This document shows positions 1 through 11,699 of a stretch of DNA of 64,000 nt, one piece after another (position 1 is the stretch's first letter; each line of letters opens with the position of its first letter). The stretch is from Prosapia bicincta (Eukaryota > Arthropoda > Insecta > Hemiptera > Cercopidae). A program made the translations under genes and the position numbers. The stretch is taken from assembly GCA_036971475.1 (NCBI GenBank), contig JBAIZL010000002.1:356793582-356857581 (forward strand). The letters are read 5' to 3'. The notes below the pieces were generated by a model. It saw only the letters and a list, made by a program, of their open reading frames with translations, was not told the origin of the DNA and ran no database searches.

Positions 1-930
1 GCTTTTAAAGTAATATCAGCAAGCCTATTAGAGTCATTTATTTTACTAAAGTATAAATAATAAAGGATCACAGTGCACCTAAAAATAATCGAGTAACCCC
101 CCCCCAAAGAAATAAATTAAATAACAGAAGCAATTTGAGCTAGCCACAACACTAGTTGGTTTTATTTTATAGTCCAGGAGTTGAGACTCACTGACAGATT
201 TTACCATATAATACACAGGACCTCCTTAAGGAGGATATGGTCAAATTTTATCTTGCACGGATCTCACGTGAGCAGGAGCATGGAGGAAAGAGGTCTACAA
301 AGCATGGTAAGGTATTTTTATTTTGTGATATTTTTCTATGTGTTTTCAGCCAACCCATATTAACACCATATGACAGATCACTGACCTTACCATGACTTTT
401 AATAATTTTAATAGACAAGATCCCCAGGGTGTATTTTTAAATGGGATTTAGTTGCATGCTCTTGCAGTTACGAGTTAGGCAAATGTCGACAGGTTTAAGG
501 CAGGTCGAGTTTGTTTGGCGGTGAGCGAGCGGGGTGAAGGTCCGTTGCAGTGTGTGTTTGATTGATTAGATTTTTCTATTTAAAACATACACTGATAAAC
601 ACAGACATTCATACTATTTACACATAAAAAATTGTAATTGTAAAATAATGAGTAAAAAAAAACAATAAGAATATTGCACACACAATATATTGGGGTTTGG
701 GTATCCACAATAAGATGTCGAGTCTAAAACCTAGCCAGCTGAAGATAATATTCCTACTCTATGCGCTACTTGTACGGATAGGATAAAGATGTAAGTCGAG
801 ACCCACTAACATGTAGTATGGATTGTATCCTTCCCTTTTCCTTCTAATGCCTGATGACACAAGGAATTCACAGAATTAACACACAAAACATATAAATGAG
901 GTAGACGAGGTGTAAGAGATACTTGAAGAG
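1..930. other. AT-rich sequence, nothing recognised
   Basis: I see no convincing gene. Short open frames (for example 181-363) have no recognisable domain and no splice context. A run of ten C residues lies near 97. Confidence 0.5.
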
Positions 931-939
931 TTCATGCTA

Positions 940-1470
940 TAACCAAACCCAAATGTTCCTGCAGAGACGTGAAGAGATCCACCAATGCAAGGATAGAAGC
1001 TGCGGAGCTGCTATGTCCCTTCACCTTGTGACTGAACCCATTAGATTAGCGGCGTTGTCGATACAGGTATAACTGGATACAAGACACGAAAGCAACGTAG
1101 ATTGGGCAAGCTCTGGATGTAGTCAGACCTAAGTATTCCTATAGAGACTTCTAGAGATCCTCCAATCAGAGGATGGAAACGGCGGGGTTTGGTTGACTCT
1201 TCGCCTTTTGACTGCCTCCAATAGAACGGTGGGGTTGTGGAGGCATTTGTAACTCGATACAAGACCCGAAAGCTAAGCAGATTGGGCAAAATCAGGATCT
1301 AGACAGACCTAAGTGTTCCTGCAGCGATGAGATGAGATCCTCCAATGCGAAGATAGAAGCGGCGGAGGTGCGATGACTCTTCGCTTTGTTACTGAACCCA
1401 TTATACTTTAAGTGGTTGTGGAGCCAGATGTGGCAGGATAGAAGACACCAAAGCAAAGTAGATTGGGCAA
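940..1470. repeat. Tandem repeat, three ~180-bp copies
   Basis: Three diverged head-to-tail copies. The anchor AGATTGGGCAA recurs at about 1099, 1279 and 1460, and GAGATCC followed by CCAAT recurs at about 975, 1155 and 1335, giving a 180-181 bp period. The open frame on the minus strand at 1041-1289 spans copy boundaries and is a by-product of the repeat. It is a short satellite block directly adjoining the 23-bp array. Confidence 0.85.
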
Positions 1471-2296
1471 GCTACTGTTCGAGGAGTTCTCAGGGAACAG
1501 TTCGAGGAGATTCAGGCTAAATTTTGAGAAATTCTCAGGCTACAATTCGAGCAGTTGAATGACTGCGGTGCGAGCTGTCCTGTAGCTACAGTTTGAAGAG
1601 TTCTCAGGCTACAGTTCAAACAGTTGTCTCAAAACAGTTCGAGCAGTACTCTGTTACCAGTTAAAACAATTTCCTGCCTAGAATTCGAGCAGTTATTGGC
1701 TAAAGTTCAAGCGGTCCTCTGTCTATAGTTCTGTCAATTCTTTGCCCATGTTTAAAGCAGTTCTCTGCCTACAGATAAAGTAGTTCCTTGTCTAGAGTTT
1801 GAACAGATTTCTGTCTACAGTTCGAGCAGTTACTGGCTTCAGTTTCAGTGGTTCTCTGTATAAAGTTTGAGCAAATATCTGGCTATAGTTCCACGAGTTC
1901 CCTCCCTACAGCTTGGAACGATATCTGGCTACAGATAGAGCAGTTCTTTGGCTAAAAATCGAGCGGTTTTTATCTACAGTTCGAGAAAATCTCTAGATAC
2001 AGTTTGAGCGGTTATATGGATACAGTTTAAGCTGTTCTCTACCTATCATTCCAGCAGTTTCCTGCCTACAGGGTCAGCAAATTTCTTTCTACAGGTTGAG
2101 CAGTTATCTAGTTATAGTTCGAGCAGTTCTCTGGCTATAGTTCATCCGGTACTCTGATTAGAGTTCGAGCAGTTCTCTGGCTACTGTTCATGTAGTTCTC
2201 TAGTTACAGTTCGAGCAGTTCCCTAGGTACAGTAAGAGTGGATCTTTGCTTACAGCTAAAGCGGTCTACGGCAACAGTTCGAGCAGTTCTCTAACT
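1471..2296. repeat. 23-bp minisatellite, about 35 copies
   Basis: Degenerate tandem array with the core CTACAGTTCGAGCAGTTC repeated every 23 bp. The 2110-2250 stretch shows consecutive 23-bp units most clearly. Units differ at many positions, so the array is old. It starts where the 180-bp repeat ends. Confidence 0.85.
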
Positions 2297-4477
2297 TTGT
2301 ATGATCATCATATTAAAATCTTCGAGATATTTCAGAACAAATCTTCTAAAACGTTTTTAAAAATAAGCTGTGAACAGACTAAAATTGGAATTTGATGCGT
2401 TTATCATCTTTACAGAAATAAAAATTTGTAAAAGGTCCCAGACAGACATGCGAAAGACTAAACAAGTAAGCTATATTACAGTAATTCTTGGTCACTGTGT
2501 ACAGTATTCCCCATACGTAGTTGTGTTACAATGCTTATATTTTTGATCCATGAATGACTTTGCATCGTTAATATCATCATCGTCGGATTATTACCATAAT
2601 ACCAGAAAATTACATTAGGTTTTAAGAACCTATATTAACTTTAGATTCTATTAAGTATAAATGTAATTACTTATGTAGCAATCTAGGCAAATAAGACGAG
2701 ATAAAATTTACTTACTTAAATATCGACATTTCTGAATAATTCCAAGTTATATCACAACAAACATAAACTTCATTAAAATTAATTGTAAGTCAAAAAGATA
2801 ACCTTAAATTAACATAACTCTGGCGACAAAAACTGCTGATTCATTGTTGGACAGATTAACGTTTGGAATAGGAAAAGAGGAATTTGTTTGGCTGTAACCG
2901 GATGACGTCGAATAGCTGACAACAGAAACATATTTCAGAGGTCATAGAAGTATGTAATCGGTGATTCTTATGAAATATAAGTAGATTATTTTGATTTTAA
3001 TTGGGAATCATGCACATCAGTAATAAAATGAATAAAAGAATAATTCTGAAATCCTTTTTCCGAATTACAAACAATTCAAAGTCTTTTTAAAAAGTCGTGT
3101 GTGTAATATATTACAAAAAGAGAAATCGTTTTGTAAAATATTTCTGCTACTATAAGCATTTACACAATTTTATTTAAAACAAGCATTATAGAAACAACAA
3201 AAATCACACTATGGGCTAAATAGTTTATACCAGTTGCACATAATGCAGATAAAATCAGCAAACTCGCAAGATTCAAGGATACAACGCTTAGCGATGATCG
3301 TCTGTTGGGCACAATCTGTCAAATTTGGTCTCATACTTCTCTTTACACGTGCAGTTGGAGGGTTGTGTGTTATAATTTTTAATTTTTGTGAGGTTTTGAA
3401 ATTATCAGCAATATTTTGACACCATCCACTTTGGTATAATTAGAATGTCTAAAAGGCCCAATAGTTTATACTGGGTGTAATAACAAATGAAGCGTGTAGG
3501 TTCAAAGCTCAGAAAAATTATCCTAAAAATCACTTCCACTGAAGATGTTTATAAATAGATCACAGATTCGACTCGCTTGTTTAGACGAAGGAACCAGTGT
3601 AAAGTTGTATACAAGTAAATAGACAGGTAGCAACATACCTTAAAGCCTTTTCAACTCATCCCATGGAGTCCGCGAGGGGGAAGATGACGGTTATCCAAGT
3701 AGTAGGGTCCATCCTCAATATATTCCGGGATCTTGGGCTGGTTCTGTTATATATACATGTAATTTTATTTTATTTATCATCTTGTCACCGTTTATGGCAT
3801 GTGTGAAGGTCATTTAGTTAGTAACATCACAAAGGCCTTGGTGATAGTGTGTACCTTGTTATATGTGAAGCTTAGAATTATTTATTCTTGGAATAAATAT
3901 TCAATAAGATTTGTGCCGAGTCTCTATAAAAGGTTTCCGCAAACGGAATTACGTTTTTACATACATTGAAGTTTCTAGCTAATTAGGAATCACCTCCATC
4001 CTAGCCATGTCTCTCTTGAGAAAAAACGTTTGCTCATATTAATGAAAATGGTAATGAATAATTATTTGATTTTATAGTCGTTATTCTAATAAATATTTAC
4101 AAGTTAATAAGAAGGTAAATAAAAACATGTTTTAAAGAAATGAGATTTCGCACAGATACATGGAGAAGGAATCGGATCATAGAAACACTTAAATGGGTTA
4201 GGAATTTCATAACGCATAGTTTCACTGCATAAAATGAAGCCTATTGCACTACTGTATACAACACCGTAGAGAATATCAATGTAACAATAAATGGGCCATT
4301 TAAACATAACCATTCTTTATACTTTATGTAGACCTTGCCTCGTACATTAAGTAAAGGCCTTATTGGTTTGTCGCTGGAAAAGTGCAGTTTACAACATCGT
4401 ATCAACGTACATTAAATATTATGGAGGCAAAAATAGTATATATACGAAATATAAGAGTAAAATATTTACTGTGAATG
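2297..4477. other. Unassigned AT-rich sequence
   Basis: No recognisable coding region. The open frames at 3234-3419 (plus) and 4104-4313 (minus) have no domain signature, coding bias or splice context. Nothing else supportable was seen. Confidence 0.4.
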
Positions 4478-5645
4478 CTTTTAGACAGATATTTTGATAT
4501 TAATATCGGGAAATGATATAAAATTCCTAACTGTATATATATTACATAATATTTTGTTGTAAACATATTAAAAATGACTGATGTGTAATTGCCTGGTAGT
4601 ATGCGTTGAGGTTACATTATTGTTTTCATGAAAACGTTCATTGTTTCTGGAATCTAGGTTCTGCGCTATAAGAAATGTAATTTTATCTGGGCGTAGGTAT
4701 AGGTAAATAGCTTTATATTTACTAATAGCATAAACTTAACGTAAATGGATTTCATTTTGCCAAACTTTGTACCAATATTCTTGGACTATTTTTAACTCTG
4801 CTTGTTTTATCTTACCATTCTCATCCTCACCAACATCAGTACTGCTTCTATTTAAAAGTCTTTAAATAGTAGAACACAATGCAACCAAGTACACAACTAT
4901 TCGTACAGTACAGCAAACATAACCAACCCAACTCACCTTCTAGCAGTTCACGATGCGGGCCCTCTTTCTCTAATGGCTTCGAGGAGCCTTTCCCAAGTCA
5001 TCCTCTGCTTGGCTCACCATCAGTCTGCAAATGCCATAACAACAATAATTGTTTCCACCTACAACTTTGTATTACAATATGGGACGTTCCCTTTGCTTTT
5101 TAGTATCTCAAAGTACATTAAAGATAAACGTTTTTCTTTTTTTAATAAGGTTTAATCTAGGATGTTGGTAATAAATGTTTTACTTTAGATTTTTTTTATT
5201 ACATACTTTCTAGTTAAAATGCCTCGAATTATACAAAAGCAAGACATCTATATTGAATTCGCATAATAAATATTACACACAAATAAATTTAGCATAAAAC
5301 ACATTCAGTTAACACTCGTTTCCTAAATATTATACACAAATAAAAATAGCATGGAACATTATACGTAAGCATTTCAAATAAAACCTACTGCATTGTTCTT
5401 CTCTGTTTTATATTTAAATGCATAGTTTTAGGTTTGTGTTTAATTTTTCAAAATTTTATACATTTTTTTATACTGGATTTTTGAAAAATGTCCTTTACTG
5501 GTGTTAAATAGTTCTTTCAACGCAAAATTCCCCTTCAAAACCAAATATTTTTTATCACATAAACAATGTTATTCCTTTGCAGGATTTCCAAAAACCTATT
5601 TCCCAAAACTTCATGCTTAAAGCAATCATAGCCAATTATAACTTA
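4478..5645 (+). repeat. Dispersed repeat, copy 1 of an inverted pair
   Basis: Reads, with substitutions and indels, as the reverse complement of 13200-14325. Shared landmarks include TTTTAGACA near 4480, TTAAAAATGACT near 4568, GAGGTTACATTATTGTTT near 4608, TAATTTTATCTGGGCGT near 4678, and a GC-richer 4920-5040 core. The family is unknown and no transposase was seen. The small ORFs at 4879-5155 lie in the GC-richer core and cannot be supported as genes. Confidence 0.75.
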
Positions 5646-6934
5646 ACCCTTACACACACATGATATCTATAAAAGTAACCAATTTAACAACAAATGTAAC
5701 AATTTTACATTGTGCAAATGTTTGCTATAATATGAGGTTTTTTTGCTTTTGTTTCTTAAAAAGCTGTACCTAGAGAATAAAACAGGTTATAAACTAAATT
5801 TTCCCTTATCCCAAAAAAATGATATTACCAATATTAGGTCAGCTGGTTTGCTGTGTGTGTGACTGTGTTCTGTGTGTCTCTGTGTGCATGTGTAACTATG
5901 AGACTGTGTGTGTTTGTGAATTAAATTCAATAAATTTAAAATGCCAACACCAGACTAAAAAATTACTTTTGCGTACATAGACTGCATTAGGTAAATGCTT
6001 CAAGGGTTTATTAAACAGTAGAAATATAAAATCTCGCCTAACATATACATTATCTTTCTTATAGCAACGTTAAATCTATTTATAAGAAATACTATAAAAA
6101 CACAAAACTCACAACAGGAAATAGTTCCTTATACATACATGTTTCTGCAACACTTCAAGTTGTCTTCTTTGTGCGATTTTAGCGAGACATAGTTACTTGT
6201 GAAATTTAGATGTTTCTTCCTATGTGCTTATTGTAAAATATTTGCCTTATTAGAAAACAATGAAGGGAACGCTCTAACTGCCCCAATTATTATAAACTAA
6301 TTACACTTGACAACAAACTTTCAATTTAATAACCTTTAGACAAAATGCGAAAATACAGCTAAATTCATCACAACTCTAAACGAGTAAGAAAAAATAAAAT
6401 AAACCCACTTGTCTAACAAACAGCTGACGGCCCGATTCCATGCAGTTCAAGGTCTGTATCGTAGGGATAAGAATTTGTTACCCTAGTTGGCCGTGGCCGC
6501 CTCCTTTAGTTTGTTTTCTCTAGACATTACATTGAAGTGAATGTGGCAACACAGCTTGGTTGTATTATAACAGTTCAATTTATTGTCTTATATGCTCATA
6601 GTTTAAAATCCAATCTGTAAAAAAAGTTTAATAATCGAATTATGTTACACTCAGAAACTGTAGTATATAAACATTAATTGATTCTATCAAGCCAACATAA
6701 ATTTAGTTCGGAGTCATTTAATGGGAGGTTCAGGTTGAAAAAGCAAAAATTTTATTTAACACTTTAACACATTCTGTTTGAAAAATATATTTTGAACAAA
6801 ATAATGATTTACTACATTTTCTCCAATTCATATACACTTAGAAGAAATTCAACGAAAAACGATCTTTTCTCAAAAAGTATGATTTTTTTAAACCTTTCTT
6901 GATCCTCCTACCAGGAGTGTTATATTTGATATAA
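5646..6934. other. Unassigned AT-rich sequence with a TG-rich patch
   Basis: Contains an impure TG/TC simple repeat at about 5850-5920. No coding region or element ends recognised. Confidence 0.4.
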
Positions 6935-7468
6935 AAATGAATGTTTGTATGTATGTATGTATGAGCCTTATGCATTACTAAACCACTAATCCGATCGCCA
7001 TGAAACTGTGGGATATTGTTGAGTACTTTCCTGGTAAGGTGTCTGAGGTAAGTAGGTCTTAGGGGCGTAGCCCAAGGGGGTGACCCTTGACCCCCCAAAA
7101 CCAAATAATTTCAGCAAAAATATATTTACCTATAAGTCGGTGCTAGGTTTTTATAAAAACAGGTTTCCAATGAGATATCATATACATTTTTAAGTACCAA
7201 AACAGCAATTTCTTTAGACATTTCATTGAATTCATTTCAAATTTTGCTTGCTAAGCAACACTCAACAAATTAAAATTATTTGGACTTAATTTTAAAAATC
7301 CATGCTTCTCACAATAGAGTGATGTATGGGGCTTACTCACGCGTCGGAAAACCTGATTTATTTGTATACACACCAGAAAGAAAAACCAAAAATATTGTAT
7401 ATCCGAGTGCACTTCAATAAATAACATTCAATCAAGAACTTTTCTCGATCGACTACTATAAGTTCAGC
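6935..7468 (+). repeat. Insect-type dispersed repeat, left part
   Basis: Begins with a short (TGTA)n run near 6946 and continues with a block about a residue being changed at 'ccactaatccgatcgccatgaaa', a layout common in interspersed insect repeats. It is interrupted at 7469 by the PLE insertion. A similar block follows a GT repeat at 46960-47180. The family is not identified. Confidence 0.4.
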
Positions 7469-7530
7469 TATTATTATGTTATAATTAAATAATAAAAATA
7501 TATACAACTCACAAATATACAATTTTTTAT

Positions 7531-7575
7531 TTCAAACGCGTTTCGACGACTACTTTGTCGTCATCTTCAGTGAAA
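7531..7575 (-). ncRNA. Hammerhead ribozyme candidate, left arm
   Basis: Exact mirror of the motif at 8976-9020. On the minus strand: stem I strand TTTCA, core CTGAAGA, an extra T, stem II GACGAC/GTCGTC with loop AAAGTA, then GAAA, the self-complementary ACGCGT as stem III, and TGAAA closing stem I. The order matches a type I hammerhead. Activity is inferred, not shown. Confidence 0.72.
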
Positions 7576-7844
7576 ATACACAAATGAAATTAACTAAAAA
7601 ATATATATATATATTAAACATAACCTATAAAGTTTTAGCAAAGGTAAAAACAAAAGTGAAAATCAGATCTGGGCATTGTCAAATTTATAGCCACAGCTAC
7701 TAATATAATTACATTAAAATAACATATGTTAATTATAAATATTTAATTTTGATGAGCCTATATAGCTGGTAAAACATAATAATAACAAAATTATTTAAAT
7801 AATTTTAAAAATTTAAAAAAGATAGTATTTAACAATTAATAAAT

Positions 7845-8357
7845 TTAAAATAATATTGAATTTTGAATTGGTCCTAATTCATTATTAACAATTTTATCTT
7901 TATTTCTATTTATAAATAAAGTTTCCCATGCATCTAATTCATTAAAATTTATCACATTTTTTAAAAGGACAACATTTTTACTTTTAAATTCATGTTTTTC
8001 GTCCAAACAATGTTTTGCCATAGCTGATTTTTCAGGCCTATTAAATTTAACATGGGAAAAATGTTCTTTTGCTCTAACTAGTATGTTTCTTTTTGTTTGT
8101 CCAATATATTTCATCTGGCACATATCACACTGCAAACTATAAATTCCTGATTTATTTTCATTTTTTATTATATCTTTTTGGTTCCCTAATAGATTTTTTA
8201 GGTTAGTTCTTGTAACTAACGTTACTTTTACATTACTGTTCTTCTCCAAAGCTTTTATAGCCAAATTAGATAAAGGTGGATGGTAAGCTAATCTAATCCA
8301 TTTTCTTTCTTCTCTATTTTTTAGTAACGTGCATCTTGAATTATTAATTTTCGTCCG
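7845..8357 (-). pseudogene. PLE 3' ORF end with GIY-YIG endonuclease
   Basis: The reading frame is open on the minus strand from about 8357 to the stop at 7845, longer than the Met-started ORF at 8264. Upstream residues read WIRLAYHPPLSN, the linker between RT and endonuclease typical of PLEs. The endonuclease follows as SGIYSLQC, then MKYIGQT, then the R..EH region, with the family's C..C spacing (CDMCQ). It is a nuclease used by PLEs for target cleavage during retrotransposition. The RT domain is absent, so this is a 5'-truncated copy and not a full element. Confidence 0.85.
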
Positions 8358-8359
8358 TT

Positions 8360-8706
8360 TATTAGGGAACCAAAAAGATATAATAAAAAATGAAAATAAA
8401 TCAGGAATTTATAGTTTGCAGTGTGATACGTGCCACATGAAATATATTGGACAAACAAAAAGAAACATACTAGTTAGAGCAAAAGAACATTTTTTCCATG
8501 TTAAATTTAATAGGCCTGAAAAATCAGCTATGGCAAAACATTGTTTGGACGAAAAACATGAATTTAAAAGTAAAAATGTTGTCCTTTTAAAAAATGTGAT
8601 AAATTTTAATGAATTAGATGCATGGGAAACTTTATTTATAAATAGAAATAAAGATAAAATTGTTAATAATGAATTAGGACCAATTCAAAATTCAATATTA
8701 TTTTAA
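8360..8706 (+). pseudogene. Second PLE GIY-YIG copy, opposite orientation
   Basis: Almost identical to the left copy from LLGNQKD onward: SGIYSLQC, CHMKYIGQT, R..EH, and the same stop context. It differs by a few residues (CDTCH for CDMCQ; FFHV for FSHV). The PLE sequence begins at 8360; residues upstream of LLGNQ in this frame are read from the spacer in antisense and are not PLE protein. It is a truncated, non-autonomous copy. Confidence 0.85.
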
Positions 8707-8975
8707 ATTTATTAATTGTTAAATACTATCTTTTTTAAATTTTTAAAATTATTTAAATAATTTTGTTATTATTATGTTTTACCAGCTATATAGGCTCATC
8801 AAAATTAAATATTTATAATTAACATATGTTATTTTAATGTAATTATATTAGTAGCTGTGGCTATAAATTTGACAATGCCCAGATCTGATTTTCACTTTTG
8901 TTTTTACCTTTGCTAAAACTTTATAGGTTATGTTTAATATATATATATATTTTTTAGTTAATTTCATTTGTGTAT

Positions 8976-9020
8976 TTTCACTGAAGATGACGACAAAGTA
9001 GTCGTCGAAACGCGTTTGAA
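8976..9020 (+). ncRNA. Hammerhead ribozyme candidate, right arm
   Basis: TTTCA (8976-8980) pairs with TGAAA (9016-9020) as stem I. CTGAAGA (8981-8987) fits the CUGANGA core. GACGAC (8989-8994) pairs with GTCGTC (9001-9006) as stem II around AAAGTA. GAAA follows at 9007-9010, and ACGCGT is self-complementary, so stem III would need a dimer. The expected cleavage dinucleotide is TT. One extra T (8988) sits between the core and stem II; an extra base at this site is known in some natural viroid hammerheads. Confidence 0.75.
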
Positions 9021-9124
9021 ATAAAAAATTGTATATTTGTGAGTTGTATATATTTTTATTATTTAATTATAACTTTCACTCACAAGCCAGCTCGAATATT
9101 ATTTATATTATTATTATTATGTTA

Positions 9125-9210
9125 ATAAAATACTAAATTAGGTTCAGCTAATGTTAACAAACCATTTCTTTAATTTTAAGTGGTAGGAAGTTCGCTGGGT
9201 CAGCTAGTAA
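9125..9210 (+). repeat. Dispersed repeat, right remnant
   Basis: Ends with TTCGCTGGGTCAGCTAGTA, the kind of 3' end seen in interspersed insect repeats. I infer it is the other side of the repeat at 6935-7468, split by the PLE insertion. Confidence 0.35.
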
Positions 9211-9860
9211 TTGATAAAATTGTATTATTTTCTGTGATTTAAACTTGACCAATCAGTTTCACTATATCGGTCAGAGGACGACTTTGTGACCGAAGCACTG
9301 GCGACAACCTGGAGCAGAATTACTTAGCACGACCTAAAGAAGGATTCCCAGGACCACAGGAGATATAGTAGTTAGTAATGAGAGAACTGAGCACTTGATA
9401 GAATATGCTGACCACATTTATTGGTCGGGAAAGAATTGTTCGGGGACGGCTACATTCTTTTAAAGGTTATCTATTACAATTTTTTTTTATTTTACCTACA
9501 AAGAATAACTTTGAACTATTATTTCTTATATAGATATTCGGTAGAATTATTATTTGTTCTTTGGAGTGGTCAAAGATTGTTCAAACTGACATTTTGACAT
9601 AAAACGACCAAACCGCTAATCAATAAGATGTTTTCGTATTCAAAGTTTTATAAACATTACTTATGAAAACATTTTCAGTCTAGAAAAGTGTGGTTAAATT
9701 TATTGTATTAGATTATAACAGACTATGGCTGTCTTGAAGTAGTCTAAGTAGCCTCAGTTCAATTATTTTACTTTGACTTAGTTCTATTAGTTAATCTAAT
9801 AGTAGACAACCTCTGCACCTGCAGTGACCCCACCTTCTATACAAGCTCTGCTATCTTTAC
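9211..9860. other. Unassigned sequence
   Basis: No coding region, element end or structured repeat recognised. Confidence 0.4.
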
Positions 9861-9871
9861 ACTTCCCTAGA

Positions 9872-10256
9872 AATGGAGACTAGAGATGCGAAATCCCTCA
9901 ATCGGCTGGCCCGAGACAATTGGGACAAGCTCTCTGAGGGACCATCTATACCAGACACTCCTGTCTGCACCTACTCCCAATCAGAACTAGACACTCAGGT
10001 AGGATTCTGCTGCCGAATCCGCTTATGATGATGTCGGGTATCGGCCCGTCGTAAGGAGGAACAGGGAGAAGCAGACTCGCCAGTGCGACCGCCGGAAACG
10101 CATGACCGTGGACCCTGTGACGACTGCCGGCGCTGTAGCCAGCGCAAAGACTCACAGAGCTCCACAAAAGGTCGTCCCTCACCAAAGACTGATACATTGC
10201 AAACACAAACACTGATGGGGTAGCGGCCAAAATCACTGCAATCTACCCAGATCAAC
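9872..10256 (+). pseudogene. GC-rich possible LINE ORF1 relic
   Basis: The block is clearly GC-richer than its flanks. The plus frame reads METRDAKSLNRLARDNWDKL and then two stops, followed by a basic, serine-rich stretch with a CDDCRRC cluster in a shifted frame. Composition and cysteine cluster suggest a retrotransposon ORF1 or gag-like relic, but no domain is certain. The overlapping minus-strand frames are likely shadows. Confidence 0.3.
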
Positions 10257-10283
10257 ATCTCTTAATAGACATATGTAAGAAGT

Positions 10284-10312
10284 TCCAAATAGTAAGTAAG
10301 TAAGTCCAAATA
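10284..10312. mobile_element. Minimal LINE-tail footprint (GTAA)n with TSD
   Basis: The 8-bp TCCAAATA occurs at 10284-10291 and 10305-10312 and flanks only GTAAGTAAGTAAG. The same tail ends the LINE fragment at 58394-58595. It fits an extremely 5'-truncated LINE insertion; a local tandem duplication is the alternative. Confidence 0.45.
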
Positions 10313-10459
10313 CGATCTTTACATTTATATGACAACCAATGTGAAGGATGGATTGAAGCTCCAAACCAGTACCTATGACGACTATATAAATTTTCAAAAT
10401 AACCTTGGGGAAAAAGAAGTGTCCCACCACATATTCCGTCTCGAAAAACAAGGATTATT

Positions 10460-11690
10460 AAAGTAGTAGTTAGAGGGCTGGATAGTAGTTAATGGCGGCA
10501 CTTGAGCACAAACTACCCCTAACTGGCCTGTACGTTACCGGGGACTATAGGAGTAGTTTTGGAAGACAGAGGGGGTTGGTGTGGCTTTGATCCTAGACCT
10601 TGGGGTGGCTTTGACCACGTTTAGAGGGGGAGTTTATTTCGAAAAAAATATAATCTAACCCACTAACCTAAGGTATGTAAACTGCATCTAACCTAACCTA
10701 CCCCTAGTAGAGGAGGTGTCCTCAGCTACGTTCAGGACCGTCCCCGGGGGTAGCTCCTGGGGTAGATTCGGGGGTGGGGGGTAGTTTTCGAAAAAATTTA
10801 GGAAAAATGTGTCTTGACTGATAGGGTGAATTTAGAGTGTATTATCGCTATAGTTGGGGTGGTTTCACCAGGGGTAGTTTTTAAATAATATATGAAATTG
10901 CCAAAAATTGATCGGTTGGATGAAATGACCGTATGGGATATGTCTAGAGTCCTGTATGGACTGTTGCGGGGGTGGGTTCACCAGGGGTTGTTTTCAGATT
11001 GCCAAAAATGATCGGGGTCCTGGGTGAAAGTCACCCTGGAGTCGCACTCGAGGTAAAGCCACCTAGGAGCCAGGCCTTAGGTAAACATACCACTGAGGTA
11101 GACCTTAGGTAAAGCCACCCAGGTGTCAGACCTTCGGTAAAGTCACCCTGAAGTCGTGCTCGAGGTAAAGCCACCCAGGACGTAGGTATAGTCTATACGG
11201 AGCGTGACCCCAGGTAGAGCCATCCCGATGCCGGCCCTTAAGTAAAGCCGCCCTCGAGAAAGACCTTAGGTAAATTCACACTAGAGTAAGATCCTAGGTG
11301 TGGGTTGTCTTTAATAATATATGAAAATGCCAAAAATCGATCGGTTGGATCAAATGACCGTATGGGATATGTTTAGAGTCCATTATGGACTGTTGCGGGG
11401 GTGGGCTCACCTAAGTTAGTTTTCATATTGCCAAAAATGATCGGTCCCTGGAGTAGTTGTCTTAGGTAAAAGTCACCCAGGAATCAGGCATTAGTTAAAG
11501 CCACCTAGGAGCACGGCCTCAGGTAGAGCTAACATGGAGCAGGGCCTCAGGTAAACCCAACCTGAAGCCTGCCCATAGGTAAAGTAACCCTGGAATCTGG
11601 CTTTAAGTGGGGGTGGTTATCAAATAATATATGAAATTGCCAAAAAAATGATCGGTTAGATCAAATGACCAACGTTCCAACTAAACGCTA
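10460..11690. repeat. Higher-order satellite with ~30-bp subunits
   Basis: A longer module (AATAATATATGAAA, then TGCCAAAAAT, then GATCGGTTGGAT, then ATGACCGTATGGGATATG, then GGACTGTTGCGGGGGTGGG) starts near 10885, 11311 and 11620. Between modules lie 30-35 bp units built on GGTAAAGCCACCCAGGAGTC. Copies are diverged. No coding potential. Confidence 0.8.
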
Positions 11691-11699
11691 ATTTTAACC

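Larger units (their letters stand above)
7469..9124. mobile_element. Head-to-head Penelope-like (PLE) insertion
   Basis: A nearly perfect 714-bp inverted repeat (7478-8191 with 8360-9073) separated by 168 bp. Each arm carries the 3' part of a PLE: GIY-YIG endonuclease end, 3' UTR, and a terminal hammerhead-like motif. The left copy reads minus and extends through the spacer to about 8359. The right copy reads plus and is 5'-truncated at 8360. A 13-bp direct repeat TATTATTATGTTA flanks the block (7469-7481 and 9112-9124) and fits a target-site duplication. Arms with almost no differences imply a recent insertion or gene conversion. Confidence 0.88.

Noticed and set aside
1041..1289. 82-residue minus-strand ORF as a repeat protein gene
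   Set aside because: The internal similarity of the peptide simply reflects the 180-bp tandem DNA repeat; frames close in the other copies.
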